Source: JANRIZ01 sp033764445 (lineage in GTDB: Bacteria > Verrucomicrobiota > Verrucomicrobiia > JAWXBN01). Taken from it: DNA of 6,934 nt. The notes below the pieces were generated by a model. It searched no databases and was not told where the DNA came from. It saw nothing but the letters and a program-made list of their open reading frames with translations. Shown here one piece after another: positions 6,371-6,934 of this stretch; the stretch's first letter is position 1, and every line of letters begins with the position of its first letter. The translations under genes were made by a program, and so were the position numbers. The stretch covers positions 1 to 6,934 of the forward strand of contig JANRIZ010000018.1 of NCBI GenBank assembly GCA_033764445.1, given 5' to 3'.

Positions 6371-6934
6371 ATGGATTTGGACGATATTTTATTGGATACG
6401 GAAGAACGCATGATCAAGTGCGTGGAAAAAACCGAACACGACTTCTCGACCATCCGCACGGGCAAGGCCTCCCCGGCCCTGGTCGAAAACATCAATGTCG
6501 AGGCCTATGAGGGTGTCAGCAACAAACTCAAGGAAGTCGCCGGCATTTCCACCCCGGAACCCCGCCTGATTGTCATCCAGCCTTGGGACGCCTCCATCGT
6601 CAAGGCCATCGACACGGCCATCCAAAAGGCCAATATCGGTCTGACCCCCCAGCTGGACGGCAAATTGATCCGCATCCGCATCCCGGAACTTTCCGAGGAA
6701 CGCCGCAACGACATGGTCAAGGTCGTCCGCAAAATGGCCGAGGACGGTCGGATCGCGGTCCGGGCCGTGCGCCGCAGCGGCCACGAGGACCTCAAAAAAA
6801 TCCAGAAGGAGGGCACGATCACCGAGGACGATTTGAAAACCGGCGAAAAGGAGGTGCAGACACTCACCGACAAGTACATTGCCGATGTGGACAAGCACCT
6901 TGAAAAAAAGGAAGCCGAGCTGATGAAGGTGTGA
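6371..6934 (+). CDS. frr: Ribosome recycling factor
   Basis: 187 residues, matching the usual 185 or so, and complete: the TGA is the last codon of the window. After termination RRF works with EF-G and IF3 to split the post-termination 70S ribosome. It shows the family features in order: an N-terminal helix, FSTIRTGKASPALVENI (about 25-41, the conserved RTGxA-P-L block), an IQPWDASIVKAI segment in domain II, LIRIRIPELSEERR with the conserved ELSEERR turn, and VRKMAEDGRIAVRAVRR in the C-terminal helices. A GGAG at 6361-6364, 6 nt before ATG 6371, fixes the start. The usual rpsB-tsf-pyrH neighbours are absent upstream; a glutaredoxin gene is there instead. Confidence 0.97.
   Translation: MDLDDILLDTEERMIKCVEKTEHDFSTIRTGKASPALVENINVEAYEGVSNKLKEVAGISTPEPRLIVIQPWDASIVKAIDTAIQKANIGLTPQLDGKLIRIRIPELSEERRNDMVKVVRKMAEDGRIAVRAVRRSGHEDLKKIQKEGTITEDDLKTGEKEVQTLTDKYIADVDKHLEKKEAELMKV

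Noticed and set aside
1..6934. Mobile element, CRISPR array, phage or defence genes
   Set aside because: No transposase, integrase, terminal inverted repeats, regularly spaced repeats, tRNA attachment site or known defence domain was seen on either strand; composition looks even across the window.

Overview
The window carries seven protein genes and no RNA gene, insertion sequence or CRISPR array. Coding DNA is fairly GC-rich with strong C/G at third codon positions. Several genes lack a clear Shine-Dalgarno. There is a stand-alone PAS protein, an FKBP lipoprotein and a ribosome recycling factor that diverges somewhat from the proteobacterial type. Together these suggest a Gram-negative bacterium, tentatively of the Verrucomicrobiota/Planctomycetota kind. 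This placement is inferred from the look of the proteins, not from a search.

Layout. (1) 1-2538, minus strand: the N-terminal 846 codons of a large fused indolepyruvate ferredoxin oxidoreductase, cut by the left window edge. (2) 2645-3136, plus strand, divergent from it: a small single-PAS-domain protein whose fold resembles LOV domains but lacks the photoactive cysteine, and whose 3' end looks frameshifted. (3) 3137-3353: a non-coding gap with a strong intrinsic terminator serving the minus-strand genes to its right. (4) 5940 to 3354, minus strand: three co-directional genes. A BtaA-like 3-amino-3-carboxypropyl transferase (DUF3419) overlaps by 4 nt a BtaB-like SAM methyltransferase that starts with TTG; 50 nt further on comes an FKBP-type peptidyl-prolyl isomerase lipoprotein. 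(5) 5941-6082: a divergent intergenic region. (6) 6083-6934, plus strand: a short glutaredoxin and, 33 nt later, frr (ribosome recycling factor), whose stop codon is the last base of the window.

The most notable content is the btaA-btaB pair. BtaA moves the 3-amino-3-carboxypropyl group of S-adenosylmethionine onto diacylglycerol, and BtaB trimethylates the amine, giving the phosphorus-free betaine lipid DGTS. The overlap and the well-placed ribosome binding site inside btaA suggest translational coupling. The other genes are ordinary housekeeping or metabolic genes. I see no defence system or mobile element, and I do not claim a wholly new system.
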